Assembly: GCA_023404495.1 (NCBI GenBank)
Contig: JAEYBE010000031.1
Coordinates: 1-64,000 of the forward strand
Reading direction: 5' to 3'
DNA length: 64,000 bases
Source: Actinomycetes bacterium
GTDB lineage: Bacteria; Actinomycetota; Thermoleophilia; Solirubrobacterales; JACPNS01
In this document: positions 34,375 to 42,900 of the stretch, in pieces
Layout of the letters: the number at the start of each line of letters is the position of its first letter
How positions within the stretch are numbered: position 1 is the first letter of the stretch
Program-made: the position numbers and the translations under genes
The notes under the pieces: model-generated
The model's database searches: none
Told to the model about the DNA's origin: nothing
The model's input: the letters and a program-made list of their open reading frames with translations, nothing else

Positions 34375-34881
34375 TCAGCGCGGAATTCGGCCGCGTAGGA
34401 CCGTTGTCGCTGTCGGATTCTCGCCGCGCGTGACACGGCGCAGTTGAACCGTCCGATGGCGCTCGAGTTCGTCGATCCCGATCTTCGCTTCCCCGACGAA
34501 GAGCCGTTCCTTTCCGACGATCGCCGTGCCGAGCAGGCGCTCGGGTGCATCGCCGCCAGCCAGTACGAGCTGGTAGGCCTCGTCCTTTTTATTTGGCGTC
34601 AGTTTGGTGGCGAGCACGCGGAGCGATTGCCTGTCACCACGGCGGAGCACCTCGGCGAGTCCGCTGGCGGCCGAACGCCCGACGGGCTTTAGCTCGATCC
34701 GAGCGAGGATCACCGGTGTTTCGACCTTTGGCTGCTTCTTGGGCTTCGTCTCGCTGCCGGAGAGTGGTCCGAGGGCGAACACCGCGATCGCAACCAGGGC
34801 AATGAGGGCGACCGAATAGAGAATCCGGCGCCGCTTGGCGATCGCCGGATCGCGGCCTTCTTGCTGCGGTTGCTTGCTCAT
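34375..34881 (-). CDS. Membrane-anchored protein of unknown function
   Basis: A 168-residue protein. A basic cytoplasmic N-terminus (about 20 residues, containing AKRRR) is followed by one membrane helix (about 21-40) and an extracytoplasmic domain rich in beta-type sequence (LKPVGRSAASGLAEVLRRGD, YQLVLAGGD, LLGTAIVGKERLFVG). The layout resembles the anchored C-terminal domains of anti-sigma factors such as RskA, but no zinc-finger N-terminus is present. It is convergent with the MerR gene, with 3 nt between stops. Confidence 0.7.
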   Translation of the reverse strand: MSKQPQQEGRDPAIAKRRRILYSVALIALVAIAVFALGPLSGSETKPKKQPKVETPVILARIELKPVGRSAASGLAEVLRRGDRQSLRVLATKLTPNKKDEAYQLVLAGGDAPERLLGTAIVGKERLFVGEAKIGIDELERHRTVQLRRVTRGENPTATTVLRGRIPR

Positions 34882-34906
34882 CAGGCGCGAATCCTACGCG
34901 CGGCGG

Positions 34907-34912
34907 TAGATT
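34907..34912 (+). promoter_or_regulatory. -10 element TAGATT, leaderless promoter
   Basis: TAGATT, 8 nt (CTGCGGCC), then the ATG at 34921. The sequence TAGATTCTGCG is the same as before the SOS-type gene at 5374. Confidence 0.5.
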
Positions 34913-34920
34913 CTGCGGCC

Positions 34921-35331
34921 ATGAATGAGCATCCCAAACCGATCGTGCCGCTCGATGAAGATCTCAACTCGTCGCTCGGCTTCCACGTCGACGAGGTAGA
35001 GATCGGGCGCGTCACCGGTCACTTCGATGTCACCAACAAAGTGCGGCAACCTTTCGGCATCGTCCACGGCGGCGCACACGCTGCCCTCGCGGAGACGCTC
35101 GCCTCGGTCGGAACCTTCCGAGCAGTAGCCGGTGACGGGAAGATCGCGATGGGTATGAGCAATGACACGACGTTCCTGCGCTCGGTCAGCGCGGGCACGA
35201 TTCGCGGCGAGGCCATGGCGATCCACCGCGGCTCGACCACTTGGGTCTGGGAGGTCAAGCTGACCGACGAGCAGGATCGGCTGTGCGCAGTCAGCCGGCT
35301 CTCGATTGCCGTGCGCGAGCGGCGCGACTAG
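34921..35331 (+). CDS. PaaI-type hotdog thioesterase
   Basis: A 136-residue hotdog-fold protein of the PaaI/DUF4442 group. The catalytic region FGIVHGGAHAALAETLAS carries the HGG motif and the downstream acidic residue; NDTTFLRSVSAGTIRGEA is the second strand pair. It probably hydrolyses aryl- or acyl-CoA esters; the substrate is unknown. The ATG at 34921 follows a -10 box by 8 nt, so it is leaderless. A bidirectional terminator follows. Confidence 0.85.
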   Translation: MNEHPKPIVPLDEDLNSSLGFHVDEVEIGRVTGHFDVTNKVRQPFGIVHGGAHAALAETLASVGTFRAVAGDGKIAMGMSNDTTFLRSVSAGTIRGEAMAIHRGSTTWVWEVKLTDEQDRLCAVSRLSIAVRERRD

Positions 35332-35345
35332 CTCACCTGGGCACG

Positions 35346-35385
35346 AAAAAGCCCGGACCCGCAACTGCGGACCCGGGCTTGATTT
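35346..35385. terminator. Bidirectional terminator
   Basis: GCCCGG(AC)CCGC, loop AACT, GCGG(AC)CCGGGC, flanked by AAAAA on the left and TT-rich sequence on the right. It sits between convergent genes ending at 35331 and 35413. Confidence 0.75.
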
Positions 35386-35412
35386 CGTAGGGCTTGTCCC
35401 TCGCGGTCTTGA

Positions 35413-36252
35413 CTACTCGCGCTCGAGCTGTCCGTAGACGTTGAGGTTCGAGAACGACTTGATCGTGAAGATCGGCTTGCCGTTCTTCTTGGCGGGCTTC
35501 GGAGCCTTGAGCGTGAGGTTCAGGCTCGTCATGGCGACCTCGCCGGCCGGGATCGTCGCGTCGAGGTTCGTCGGGATCTCGGCGCGCGTCGGGATCACCG
35601 ACTTGAGGACGCCGGACTTGCTGACGCCCGAGTAGATGTACTGGTTGGCCGGAACCGGGTTGTCAACGTGCAGCAGGGCCACGGTGCCGAACTGGTCACC
35701 AGATGCCGGCTTGTAGTTGTACACGTAGATCTTGCCCTCGAGTGCACCGGCCTGGCTCGGGTCGTACGGAGCACCCTTTGTGCCAACGACGGCCGTGAAC
35801 GTCCCGGAACCGAGAATGCTCTTGGTCGGGCAATTCTTCAGCACGTCGGACGGGTTCTTCTCGCCCGGAATCGGGGTGAGGTTCTCAGCACCCGTAATGC
35901 CATCTGCGCGGGTCGGAATCTTCTTCTGACCGTTGTAGACGACGTTGCAGTACGGCAGCGCCTTCGAGTTGTACTTGGCGGAGTTCGAGGCCACGATCAG
36001 CTTGCTGACTCGCTCCGGAACCAACCCGCCGTCGTAGAGCGCGGTCTTCAGCTGCGCGGCCGACATCGGCTTGCCCTCAGGCAGCTTCTGGTCGTCCATG
36101 TTGATCAGCTGGATCGAGAGCGAACCCGGTCCGCCGGCCTTCTTGAAGTTCACCTTCACCTGGAGCGCGTTCTGGAGCGCCGCGTGTGACGTGGCGACTC
36201 CGACGGCCAGTGCCACGAGTGCCGTGGCGATTGCGATGAGCTTGATACGCAT
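35413..36252 (-). CDS. Secreted protein of unknown function
   Basis: A 279-residue protein with a clear signal peptide (MRIKLIAIATALVALAVG, cleavage near SHAA). I do not recognise the mature part: it is beta-rich, Lys/Ala/Gly-rich, and contains two Cys (in LPYCNVVYN and LKNCPTKSI) that could form a disulphide. The strong AGGAGG 6 nt before ATG 36252 suggests high expression. About 260 nt lie upstream before nadE; this stretch holds the promoter, relatively AT-rich near the start, and small inverted repeats (CCTGTTGAATGACAG area), but no RNA I recognise. Confidence 0.75.
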   Translation of the reverse strand: MRIKLIAIATALVALAVGVATSHAALQNALQVKVNFKKAGGPGSLSIQLINMDDQKLPEGKPMSAAQLKTALYDGGLVPERVSKLIVASNSAKYNSKALPYCNVVYNGQKKIPTRADGITGAENLTPIPGEKNPSDVLKNCPTKSILGSGTFTAVVGTKGAPYDPSQAGALEGKIYVYNYKPASGDQFGTVALLHVDNPVPANQYIYSGVSKSGVLKSVIPTRAEIPTNLDATIPAGEVAMTSLNLTLKAPKPAKKNGKPIFTIKSFSNLNVYGQLERE

Positions 36253-36511
36253 GCAGCCTCCTAAAAAACTGACTTGCTTGATTTGTCTGTGTTTCAGACT
36301 GTCCTGTTGAATGACAGTGGACTGCAGCGAGGCCGCAGGGCTCGTTTGCAGAGCCATCCTCCACCTGTTGTAACACGCTCCCCGCGGCGCAAGTTGCGCC
36401 CCGAAGATCAGATTTGCGTTTCCTCCAATAAACCCCGTGCTACTGGCGCGGAATCCTACAGCAGTTTGCCCCAATACGACGCGCGGCAAACGGCGTTGCG
36501 AATGGCTTCAT

Positions 36512-38227
36512 CTAGGCGTAATGCCGGCGCGCCGTGATCGGCATACGCCGGTCGCGGCCAAAGGCGCGGCGGGTGATCTTGACCCCAGGAGGCGCCTGAC
36601 GGCGCTTGTATTCAGCAAGGTCGATCATGCGCAGGATCCGCGTGGCGAAATCCCGATCCGTTCCAGCCCGAACAATCTCCTCCAGCCCGAGATCCTGCTC
36701 GATGTACTGCTCGATCACGGCGTCGAGCGCGGCGTAGCTGCCGAGGGTGGCTTCATCAGACTGGTCGGGGCGCAACTCGGCGGAGGGGGGACGTTCGATG
36801 ATCCCGCCCGGGATCGGCTCGCTGGCATCGCAGCGAGCGCCTGCCGGGAGCTGACCGTTGCGCCAGCGGGCAAGCGCGAAGACGAGCTGCTTGGGCACAT
36901 CCTTGAGCGCCGCGAATCCGCCGGCCATGTCCCCGTAGAGCGTCGCGTAGCCAACCGCCATTTCGCTTTTGTTGCCGGTGGTCAGAACGATCTCGCCGAA
37001 CTTGTTGGACAGCGCCATCAGGATGATTCCGCGGATCCGTGCCTGAATGTTCTCTTCGGTCTGGTCAGGCTCGCGGCCCTCAAAAACGGGCCCGAGCGCC
37101 GCGTCGAAGCTCTCCATCATCGGCTCGATCGGAAACTCGTGCGCCGCGCAGCCGAGGCGCTCGATCAATGCGCGCCCATCGGCTCGTGTCTCCGGGCTGT
37201 TGTACGGAGACGGCATCGTCACCGCCGTCACTCGGTCAGAGCCCAGCGCGTCGCAAGCGAGCGCAAGTACGAGAGCGGAATCGATCCCGCCGGAAACGCC
37301 GACAATCGCGCCTGGGAAGCCGTTCTTCTCCACGTAGTCGCGAACGCCGATCATCAAGGCCGCGTAGGTCTCGTGCTCGCGGGGCATCAGTGGCTCTGCG
37401 AGCGATGGTGTCGACGGCCCGCCCGCGGGCAACATCAGCTGTGGAAACGCCGGATTCGCGCGAGTTGGCGGCTCGTCGACCTCAACACGGACTCGCATCA
37501 ACTGCTCTTCGAACTGCGCAGCGCGCGCGATTGTGCGGCCAGAGTCATCAACCACAACGCTCGCGCCGTCAAACACCAGCTCGTCCTGACCGCCGACCAT
37601 GTTGCAGTATGCGACCGGGAGGCTGAAACGGTCGGCCCGCGCGGCGAGCATCTCTTCGCGCTCGCGGGCCTTGCCAATGTGAAAAGGGGATGCCGAGGCG
37701 TTGACGATCAGCCTGGCTCCGAGCTTCGCGAGCCCTGAATACACCGGCTCGTCAAACCAGACGTCCTCGCAGATCGAAAGCCCGACAGGAATGCCGCCCA
37801 GCGATATCACCGCGGATTCGTCACCCGGCACGAAGTAGCGACGCTCGTCGAACACGCCGTAGTTGGGCAACAGCTGCTTGCGGTAGCTGGTCACGACTTC
37901 GCCGTCCGCGAGCACGGCAAGTGCGTTGGCGACCCCCTCGGGGTGGGCCATCGGGTATCCGACCAGCAGCACGATTTCCTCTGCCGCGGCGGCGATGCGC
38001 TCCAGCTGCGAGCGCGCTGCAACCAGGAAGTCTTCGCGCAGAACCAGGTCCTCCGGGGGGTAGCCGGAGAGCACAAGCTCGGGAAAGATCGCCAGTTGGG
38101 CGCCGCTTTTGCGGGCTTCATCAGCCGCCGCGATCACGCGGTCGGCATTGCCTACGAGGTCACCGACCGTCGGGTTCAGCTGACAAAGAGCCAGTTCGAG
38201 AGACTTTGGTGGCGGTTGGCTTTGCAT
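36512..38227 (-). CDS. nadE: Glutamine-dependent NAD+ synthetase
   Basis: A 571-residue two-domain enzyme that amidates deamido-NAD. The N-terminal nitrilase-like glutaminase has the Glu/Lys/Cys triad in FPELVLSGYPPEDL, YRKQLLPNYGVFDERRYF and LSICEDVWF. The C-terminal synthetase domain has the ATP-binding GVSGGIDSALVLALA and TTGNKSEMAVGYATLYGDMAGG (36890-36985). The ATG at 38227 is used; an in-frame TTG at 38272 would add 15 unconserved residues. It is divergent from the GspE/PilB gene with 63 bp between. Confidence 0.95.
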   Translation of the reverse strand: MQSQPPPKSLELALCQLNPTVGDLVGNADRVIAAADEARKSGAQLAIFPELVLSGYPPEDLVLREDFLVAARSQLERIAAAAEEIVLLVGYPMAHPEGVANALAVLADGEVVTSYRKQLLPNYGVFDERRYFVPGDESAVISLGGIPVGLSICEDVWFDEPVYSGLAKLGARLIVNASASPFHIGKAREREEMLAARADRFSLPVAYCNMVGGQDELVFDGASVVVDDSGRTIARAAQFEEQLMRVRVEVDEPPTRANPAFPQLMLPAGGPSTPSLAEPLMPREHETYAALMIGVRDYVEKNGFPGAIVGVSGGIDSALVLALACDALGSDRVTAVTMPSPYNSPETRADGRALIERLGCAAHEFPIEPMMESFDAALGPVFEGREPDQTEENIQARIRGIILMALSNKFGEIVLTTGNKSEMAVGYATLYGDMAGGFAALKDVPKQLVFALARWRNGQLPAGARCDASEPIPGGIIERPPSAELRPDQSDEATLGSYAALDAVIEQYIEQDLGLEEIVRAGTDRDFATRILRMIDLAEYKRRQAPPGVKITRRAFGRDRRMPITARRHYA

Positions 38228-38290
38228 CTCTGACGCGAAGCCTATTGCCGGCGCGTCAAGCTTTGACGCCAAACGACCGACCAGTAAAGG

Positions 38291-40057
38291 ATGGAAGCGG
38301 CAAGCAACAGTCGATCGCTCAGATCAGTCGAGCAGGGAGATCAGATCCCGCAGATCAAGCCCGAGCCGGCCAATCCTTCTGGCGGCTCACCGTCGCTGGT
38401 CGGTCGGCGCATCGGCGAGGTGATCGTCGCGCTCGGGTTTGCGACCGAACAAGAGGTCAGCTCGGCGGTCGAGGAGGCGAGGGAAACCGGCCGCGCCACA
38501 GGGCGAGTGCTCTTCGACCGAGGCACGATCAACAAGGATCAGCTGGCTCAGGCGATCGCCGCCCGTACGCAACTCTCCTACATAGATCTGCGCAATCTTG
38601 AGCTGGAAGAGCGCGCGCTGAAGGCGATCGACGCAAACACGGCGGCTCGCTACCGCGCCGTCCCTGTCCAATACGTCGACGACGACACGTTGCTGGTCGC
38701 GATAAGCGAACCATCAAATGTGCTTGCGGTCGACGACATCGCGTTGATGACCGGGCTGAATGTTCGCGCGGCGCTGACTACCGACGAGCAGCTGGAAGAA
38801 CTGCTTTCGCAGCTCAGCCGCACCGATGTCCAACTGGCGACACTTGCCGCCGAGGGTCGCTCCGGCGACGGGGACCCTGACGACTCCTTGGACGAAGCCG
38901 CGTCGGCCAACCTCCTCGAGTCGGTCTTGACCAACGCCCAGCGGCAGCGGGCGTCCGACATCCATTTCGAAACGCTCGAGGACCACACCGTTCGCGTCCG
39001 CTACCGGATCGACGGCATCACACACGACACCACCACGATTTCACCGTCGCTCGCGCCACGACTCTTCGCGCGGCTGAAGCTGATGTCCGGGATGGACATC
39101 TCGATCCGCCAGCTTCCCCAAGACGGCCGCGCCGCATTCGGTGCCGAAGGTCAGGACATCACGCTACGCGTAGCCACGCTGCCGACGATCCATGGCGAAT
39201 CGGCGACGGTGCGAGTCCTTGACCGCAAGAACGTCCCGGCGCTCGACCGGCTCGGGCTCGATCCTTCGGGTCTTGCGGCCTTCGAGCGCGCGCTGCACAA
39301 GCCCCACGGGGCGATCCTCGCGACCGGACCGACCGGCTCTGGAAAAACAACCACGCTCTACGCGGCGCTTGCGGAGCTCAATACGTCGGAACGAACGATT
39401 CTCACGATCGAGGACCCAGTTGAGTACCCGTTGGCCGGCATCCGGCAGGTTCAGGTTGACGTCAAGCGCGGGCTGACGTTCGCGCTGGGCCTGCGCACGA
39501 TGCTGCGGTCCGACCCGGACGTCGTGATGGTCGGCGAGATCCGCGACCACGAGACGGCGAAGATCGGCGTCGAGGCGGCCCTGACCGGCCGGCTCGTGCT
39601 GACCACGCTCCACACTAATGACGCGGCTTCCGCCGTCACGCGCTTGACCGAGATGGGGGTGGAGCGCTATCTGGTCGCCTCCTCGATCGAATGCGTCGTC
39701 GCCAGCCGTTTGGCCCGCAAGCTCTGCGTCGAGTGCCGTCGACCCGTCACGGTCGACGCCGACACCCTTCGCGCAGCCGGCTACTCAGACGCCCAGAGCG
39801 AGCCCTTTGAAGGCTTTGAGGCCGTCGGCTGCGCCCGCTGCACTCACACCGGCTACCGCGGACGCATCGGACTATTCGAGGTGCTTTCGGTCGACGAACG
39901 GATCCGCGAGATGTTGCTCGAGCGCTTCCCCTCGAAGGCGATTGAGAGCGCCGCACGCGAGCAAGGCATGGTCACCCTCGCCGACTCGGCACTTGAGCGC
40001 GTGCGCCAGGGCGTGATTTCGCTCTCAGAGGCCGCCAGAGTCACAAGTCCAGAGTAA
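38291..40057 (+). CDS. Type II secretion/type IV pilus assembly ATPase (GspE/PilB)
   Basis: A 588-residue hexameric motor ATPase. An N-terminal MshEN-like domain (about residues 35-190) is followed by the T2SSE domain: GPTGSGKTTTLYAAL (Walker A), the Asp box, DPDVVMVGEIRD (Walker B), TLHTNDAASAVTRL (His box), and a tetracysteine zinc motif split as CVEC and CARC. In other bacteria the MshEN domain binds c-di-GMP in some members. No pilin, PilC or PilT gene is nearby, so it is an orphan here. A terminator follows directly. Confidence 0.93.
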   Translation: MEAASNSRSLRSVEQGDQIPQIKPEPANPSGGSPSLVGRRIGEVIVALGFATEQEVSSAVEEARETGRATGRVLFDRGTINKDQLAQAIAARTQLSYIDLRNLELEERALKAIDANTAARYRAVPVQYVDDDTLLVAISEPSNVLAVDDIALMTGLNVRAALTTDEQLEELLSQLSRTDVQLATLAAEGRSGDGDPDDSLDEAASANLLESVLTNAQRQRASDIHFETLEDHTVRVRYRIDGITHDTTTISPSLAPRLFARLKLMSGMDISIRQLPQDGRAAFGAEGQDITLRVATLPTIHGESATVRVLDRKNVPALDRLGLDPSGLAAFERALHKPHGAILATGPTGSGKTTTLYAALAELNTSERTILTIEDPVEYPLAGIRQVQVDVKRGLTFALGLRTMLRSDPDVVMVGEIRDHETAKIGVEAALTGRLVLTTLHTNDAASAVTRLTEMGVERYLVASSIECVVASRLARKLCVECRRPVTVDADTLRAAGYSDAQSEPFEGFEAVGCARCTHTGYRGRIGLFEVLSVDERIREMLLERFPSKAIESAAREQGMVTLADSALERVRQGVISLSEAARVTSPE

Positions 40058-40083
40058 AAAGAGCCTGTTTTGCAGGCTTTTTG
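40056..40083 (+). terminator. Intrinsic terminator after gspE/pilB
   Basis: AAAAAGAGCCTG, loop TTTTG, CAGGCTTTTTG: a 6-bp GC stem extended by A/T pairs, starting at the stop codon. Confidence 0.85.
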
Positions 40084-40183
40084 CCCAATACTGGGTGATT
40101 TGGCGATGATTGCGTTGCTGTGTGAGACGCATCACACAGTGCGCACGGATTCCACCTAGTCTGCGCCGCTGTCAATACGAAAG

Positions 40184-40333
40184 GCGCCGAACCGCCGGCA
40201 CAGACACCGGCGGACGGGGGACCCATTTCCCGCACCAGCACGCTGGAGCGGGACGGGGCGAATCGACCGGTACTCCGGTTGTAGCGAACTCAAGGCGAGA
40301 ACTCGCGAGCCCGTCAGCTAACTCCGCAGGCGC
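40184..40333 (+). promoter_or_regulatory. c-di-AMP riboswitch (ydaO/yuaA leader)
   Basis: The conserved ydaO blocks are present in order: GGGGGACCCA near 40215, GGGGCGAATC near 40255, a GTAG bulge near 40278 and CCGTCAGCTAACTCCGCAGG at 40311-40330. The closing helix P1 pairs GCGCC (40184-40188) with GGCGC (40329-40333). It ends 5 nt before the ribosome-binding site (AAGGAG) of the RlpA-like gene, so c-di-AMP probably switches off its expression, as in other Actinomycetota where this RNA precedes wall-hydrolase genes. An AT-rich stretch at 40084-40170 should hold the promoter. Confidence 0.92.
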
Positions 40334-40354
40334 TGGAAGGAGAAATTCCCGAAA

Positions 40355-41134
40355 ATGGAATTCACCGCTCGCGCGCGGGCTGTCGCTTTGCGCGCATTCG
40401 CATACCTGCCCGCCTCGAATGGGGTTCGCAACCTGCCGGCCGGCGCCCTGCCGCTGCTTGCAGCCACGGCGGTCCTGATCGCCGTCCCGATCGCACGAGC
40501 AGCGGGCGACGACAGCACGGTCACGCGCGGTGGCGCGGCCGGAGGGGCGAGCCCGATCGCCGTCGAGGCGTCGCGTTCGCCGAAGATCAGCGCGAAGGTC
40601 ACGAGTACCCGGGCATTCTCCGGGCGAGCCATCCGTGTCAGCGGCAAGACCGCCGGCACCGGTCGCGGGAAGTCCCACGTGCGCCTCTCTGTGCGCGCTT
40701 CCGGCTCACGTGCCTGGCGCACGGTGGCGACAACCAACGTCCGCGCTGGCAAGAAGTTCGTTCTCAAATGGCGCGGCGGGCGACCTGGTCGCTACATGAG
40801 CCGTGTCTCGGTACGCAAGTTCGGCCAGACCGCGATCGACCGCACGGGGCGCGTACTCGTGTTCCGTAAGAGCTTTGCCTCGTACTACGGCCCAGGCCTC
40901 TACGGCGGTGGTCTTGCCTGCGGCGGAAGGCTCTCTCCTGGCACCGTCGGCGTCGCGCACAAGACGCTTCCTTGCGGGACGCGTGTGACCTTCACGCTGG
41001 GTAACGGGCGCGTGGTCACGACTCGCGTGATCGACCGAGGCCCGTTCATCGCCGGCCGCGAGTGGGATCTCACCGCGGCGCTCAAGAACAAGCTCGGATT
41101 CGGCAGCACGGGTCCGGTCTACACGACCCGCTAG
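40355..41134 (+). CDS. RlpA-like double-psi beta-barrel cell-wall protein
   Basis: A 259-residue secreted protein. The N-terminus has a long basic lead and a hydrophobic segment (about 30-50, ending ARAAG). The middle (about 75-165) is a beta-rich domain of unclear type. The C-terminal DPBB/RlpA domain (about 170-259) has SFASYYGPGLYGGGLACGG, AHKTLPCGTRVTF and RVIDRGPF, typical of septal lytic transglycosylase RlpA and resuscitation-factor-associated domains. It probably acts on peptidoglycan or glycan strands. It is controlled by the c-di-AMP riboswitch directly upstream. Confidence 0.88.
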   Translation: MEFTARARAVALRAFAYLPASNGVRNLPAGALPLLAATAVLIAVPIARAAGDDSTVTRGGAAGGASPIAVEASRSPKISAKVTSTRAFSGRAIRVSGKTAGTGRGKSHVRLSVRASGSRAWRTVATTNVRAGKKFVLKWRGGRPGRYMSRVSVRKFGQTAIDRTGRVLVFRKSFASYYGPGLYGGGLACGGRLSPGTVGVAHKTLPCGTRVTFTLGNGRVVTTRVIDRGPFIAGREWDLTAALKNKLGFGSTGPVYTTR

Positions 41135-41160
41135 CCGCCCGACACTTCTGCTCCGGCGGA

Positions 41161-41166
41161 TATCGT
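41161..41166 (+). promoter_or_regulatory. -10 element TATCGT, leaderless promoter
   Basis: TATCGT, 9 nt, then the ATG at 41176. No ribosome-binding site lies between. Confidence 0.4.
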
Positions 41167-41175
41167 TGCGCTCGC

Positions 41176-42072
41176 ATGGAGTACGCGCAAGGACCGCCGG
41201 AGCAGATCGATTTCGCCGCCGCCAGCCGTGTCGAAGGCGCCGGGCGTCACTACACCGCTTCGGTGCATCCGAGCTGGGATGGCCCTCTGACCACACACGG
41301 CGGCCTGCTCCAAGCGATCGTGCTGCGCGCGATCGACGCGGAGATCAATGCCGATCAGACGTTCGAGCCGCGCTCGGTGACCTCGCACTATCTGCGACCG
41401 CCGGGGCACGGACCGGTCGACATCTACGTCGATCCGCTGCGCCGCGGCCGGCGCTTCTGCTCTACTCGCGCGACGCTTTCGCAAGGCGGCAAGCCTTGCA
41501 TCGCGGTGCTCGCGACGCATTCGCTGCGCGGATTGACCGAAGTCGATCGCTGGGCAATTCCACCGCCCGAAGTCGCCCCTGCGCCCACCCGCGAGGCGCG
41601 CCGCGCCGCACCCGATGAGATTGAGCAAGCCCTCCCGGATGCCTGGATACAGATGCCAGAGGGCGCGCCGCGATTCTTTGATCAGCTGCTTCTCTCACCG
41701 CGTTTTGGAGCTGGACCGTTTGTCGGTCCACCGGTCGACGAGACGAAGGGGACGGCAAACGGCGGCTGGATCTGGACGCCCGAGGAGCAGCCGATCGACG
41801 CCGCCTGGCTGGCCCTGGTGATCGACGCGCTCTGGCCGTCGGTGCTGGAGCCGCTGCGCACGCCGGCAATGGCACCGACCCTCGATCTGACGCTCCACGT
41901 TCGCGCGGACATCCCGGTTGGCGGACTGCCCGATCAGCCGCTCCTCGTCCACAACACCACGCGCGCGCTGCAGGGCGGCTTGTCGGATTCGGACTCGGCG
42001 GTCTTCGCCGCTGACGGGACGCTGCTTGCGCAGGGACGCCAGTTGCAGCTCGTTCAGCCACTGGAAGTCTGA
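41176..42072 (+). CDS. Acyl-CoA thioesterase family protein (double hotdog)
   Basis: A 298-residue protein with two hotdog halves of the TesB/thioesterase-like superfamily. THGGLLQAIVLRAIDAE near residue 40 holds the first helix, and SVTSHYLRPPGHGPVDIYVD the first sheet; GGWIWTPEEQPIDAAWLALV begins the second half. It likely hydrolyses acyl-CoA; the substrate is unknown. ATG 41176 is supported by the -10 box 9 nt upstream and excludes a longer frame that runs back into the rlpA gene. Confidence 0.8.
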   Translation: MEYAQGPPEQIDFAAASRVEGAGRHYTASVHPSWDGPLTTHGGLLQAIVLRAIDAEINADQTFEPRSVTSHYLRPPGHGPVDIYVDPLRRGRRFCSTRATLSQGGKPCIAVLATHSLRGLTEVDRWAIPPPEVAPAPTREARRAAPDEIEQALPDAWIQMPEGAPRFFDQLLLSPRFGAGPFVGPPVDETKGTANGGWIWTPEEQPIDAAWLALVIDALWPSVLEPLRTPAMAPTLDLTLHVRADIPVGGLPDQPLLVHNTTRALQGGLSDSDSAVFAADGTLLAQGRQLQLVQPLEV

Positions 42073-42123
42073 TTTGACTTGCGACATAATGCCGTGATTG
42101 GAGGCGACCCCCGCACCTTCGGC

Positions 42124-42900
42124 ATGACGCAGAACCGCGCTACGCAGCCCAGCCCGGAGAAGATCGGCCTGCCCGCCGGCATCACGACGCTGCTTTTTGA
42201 TCTCGACGGAGTGATCACGCGCACCGCCGTGGTCCACGCGGCTGCGTGGAAGGAGATGTTTGACGAGTTTCTCGCTGACTACGCGCAGCAGACCGGCACC
42301 GACCAGCCGCCGTTCGACCCGCGTAGCGACTACGACAAGTACGTCGACGGAATGCCGCGCTACGACGGTGTGCGCTCGTTCCTCGAGTCGCGCTCAATTT
42401 CGCTGCCTGACGGCGAGCCGACAGATGCGCCGGCGGCCCACACGGTCTGCGGGCTTGGCAACCGCAAGAACGCGTTGGTGGTCAAGCTGATCGAACGAGA
42501 CGGGGTGGAGGCCTACGCAGGAACCGTGGACTATCTCGCCGCCGCCGAAGCGCACGGACTGCGCCGCGCGGTGGTTTCTTCGAGTGCAAACTGTCGCGCG
42601 ATCCTTCAGAGCTGCGGCCTGATTGACGATTTTGAAGAGATCATGGATGGAGTTGTCGCCGCAGAGCGCAAGATCAAGGGCAAGCCTGCCCCGGACACAT
42701 TCCTGGCAGCCGCACAGGCGCTCGGAGCGGAACCCGAGGCCTGCACTGTTTTTGAGGATGCATTGGCCGGGGTCGAAGCAGGCCGCGCAGGTGGGTTCGG
42801 ATTCGTGGTCGGCGTCGACCGTGTGGGTCAATCAGCAGCCCTGATCGAGCACGGAGCAGACATCGCAGTCGAAGATCTCAAGGAGCTGATCGCGCCGTGA
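42124..42900 (+). CDS. pgmB: Beta-phosphoglucomutase-type HAD hydrolase
   Basis: A 258-residue HAD-superfamily enzyme. LLFDLDGVITRT carries the phosphorylated Asp and the general acid two residues later; VVSSSANC (motif II), KGKPAPDTFL (motif III Lys) and VFEDALAGVEAG (motif IV) complete the set. It is followed directly by a GH65 phosphorylase, so it probably converts beta-glucose-1-phosphate to glucose-6-phosphate. The ATG at 42124 is preferred over an upstream TTG because the HAD core begins soon after. The stop overlaps the next start. Confidence 0.9.
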   Translation: MTQNRATQPSPEKIGLPAGITTLLFDLDGVITRTAVVHAAAWKEMFDEFLADYAQQTGTDQPPFDPRSDYDKYVDGMPRYDGVRSFLESRSISLPDGEPTDAPAAHTVCGLGNRKNALVVKLIERDGVEAYAGTVDYLAAAEAHGLRRAVVSSSANCRAILQSCGLIDDFEEIMDGVVAAERKIKGKPAPDTFLAAAQALGAEPEACTVFEDALAGVEAGRAGGFGFVVGVDRVGQSAALIEHGADIAVEDLKELIAP

